64,000 nucleotides of DNA from CAZLFQ01 sp964625465. Lineage in GTDB: Bacteria > Pseudomonadota > Alphaproteobacteria > Rickettsiales > Midichloriaceae. The stretch is taken from NCBI GenBank assembly GCA_964625465.1, contig CAZVFD010000002.1, positions 65,750 through 129,749 on the forward strand, given 5' to 3'. Each line of letters opens with the position of its first letter. The first letter of the stretch is position 1. Both the position numbers and the translations under genes were made by a program. This document shows, piece by piece, positions 63,946 through 64,000 of the stretch. The notes beneath the pieces are model-generated. The model was not told where the DNA came from, did not search any database, and saw only the letters and a list, made by a program, of their open reading frames with translations.

Positions 63946-64000
63946 TAAACAAAGCTATACTGCATTCAACAATCAAAACATTACCAGAAAATGCAGCAGG
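63946..64000. repeat. 55-bp direct repeat bracketing the lanthipeptide-like cassette, right copy
   Basis: This is identical to 60131-60185 over all 55 visible bases and is cut by the window edge. On the minus strand the open frame here ends at TGA 63920-63922, inside the last codons of the transporter gene, so the intact gene may lie to the right and read leftward. Confidence 0.95.

Overview
The window is AT-rich, densely packed bacterial DNA from an alphaproteobacterium, most likely a host-associated member of the Rickettsiales. The Rickettsia-type long NADP isocitrate dehydrogenase, a Tim44-like protein, ankyrin-repeat proteins and many short or overlapping gene junctions point this way. 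Genes for lipopolysaccharide (kdsB, kdsD, lptC, an LpxL-type acyltransferase) and for peptidoglycan (mrdA, mreD, mltA, dacB) show a full Gram-negative envelope. I could not assign genus or species.

Layout. 1-16.6 kb: the end of an ankyrin protein, then a long minus-strand block with clpB, two unknown proteins, a TPR-like protein, an ABC-2-type permease, a PilQ/MshL-like secretin, icd, a 1261-residue ankyrin protein with a basic tail, and lon. 16.6-19.6 kb: plus-strand mreD-mrdA-gph operon. 19.6-23.4 kb: an accessory patch with a modular repeat protein, a 2OG-oxygenase-like protein and a methyltransferase bracketed by a duplicated tautomerase gene end. 23.4-28.1 kb: gyrA, mltA and a Tim44-like gene. 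28.2-33.3 kb: secB, hinT, lpxL-like and a type I secretion ATPase with its adaptor. 33.3-36.8 kb: a minus-strand run of kdsD, lptC, rlmB and an MFS transporter, each overlapping the next. 36.9-53.9 kb: mostly housekeeping genes (cysQ-like, mscS-like, dsbA-like, rdgB, gpmI, pccB, radC, recA, tadA, dacB, folD, yihY-like, kdsB) with two large proteins I do not recognise. 54-59 kb: a ydbH-ynbE-ydbL operon, then ompH/skp and bamA on the other strand.

The most notable region is 59.2-64.0 kb. A 39-residue peptide gene ending in a Ser/Thr/Cys-rich core (SSSCCATGTCDA) is followed by a class II lanthipeptide (LanM-type) dehydratase split into two ORFs that meet at an ATGA overlap, and by an ABC transporter. 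The residues known to be needed for phosphorylation lie in the first ORF, and the elimination-type Arg/Thr pair lies in the second. No LanC cyclase domain is present. The cassette is bracketed by two identical copies of at least 55 bp (60131-60185 and 63946-64000), so it looks like an acquired unit. A second insertion of similar architecture is seen at 22.2-23.2 kb.

No rRNA, tRNA, CRISPR array or transposase gene was recognised. No stretch longer than 300 bases lacks a gene.
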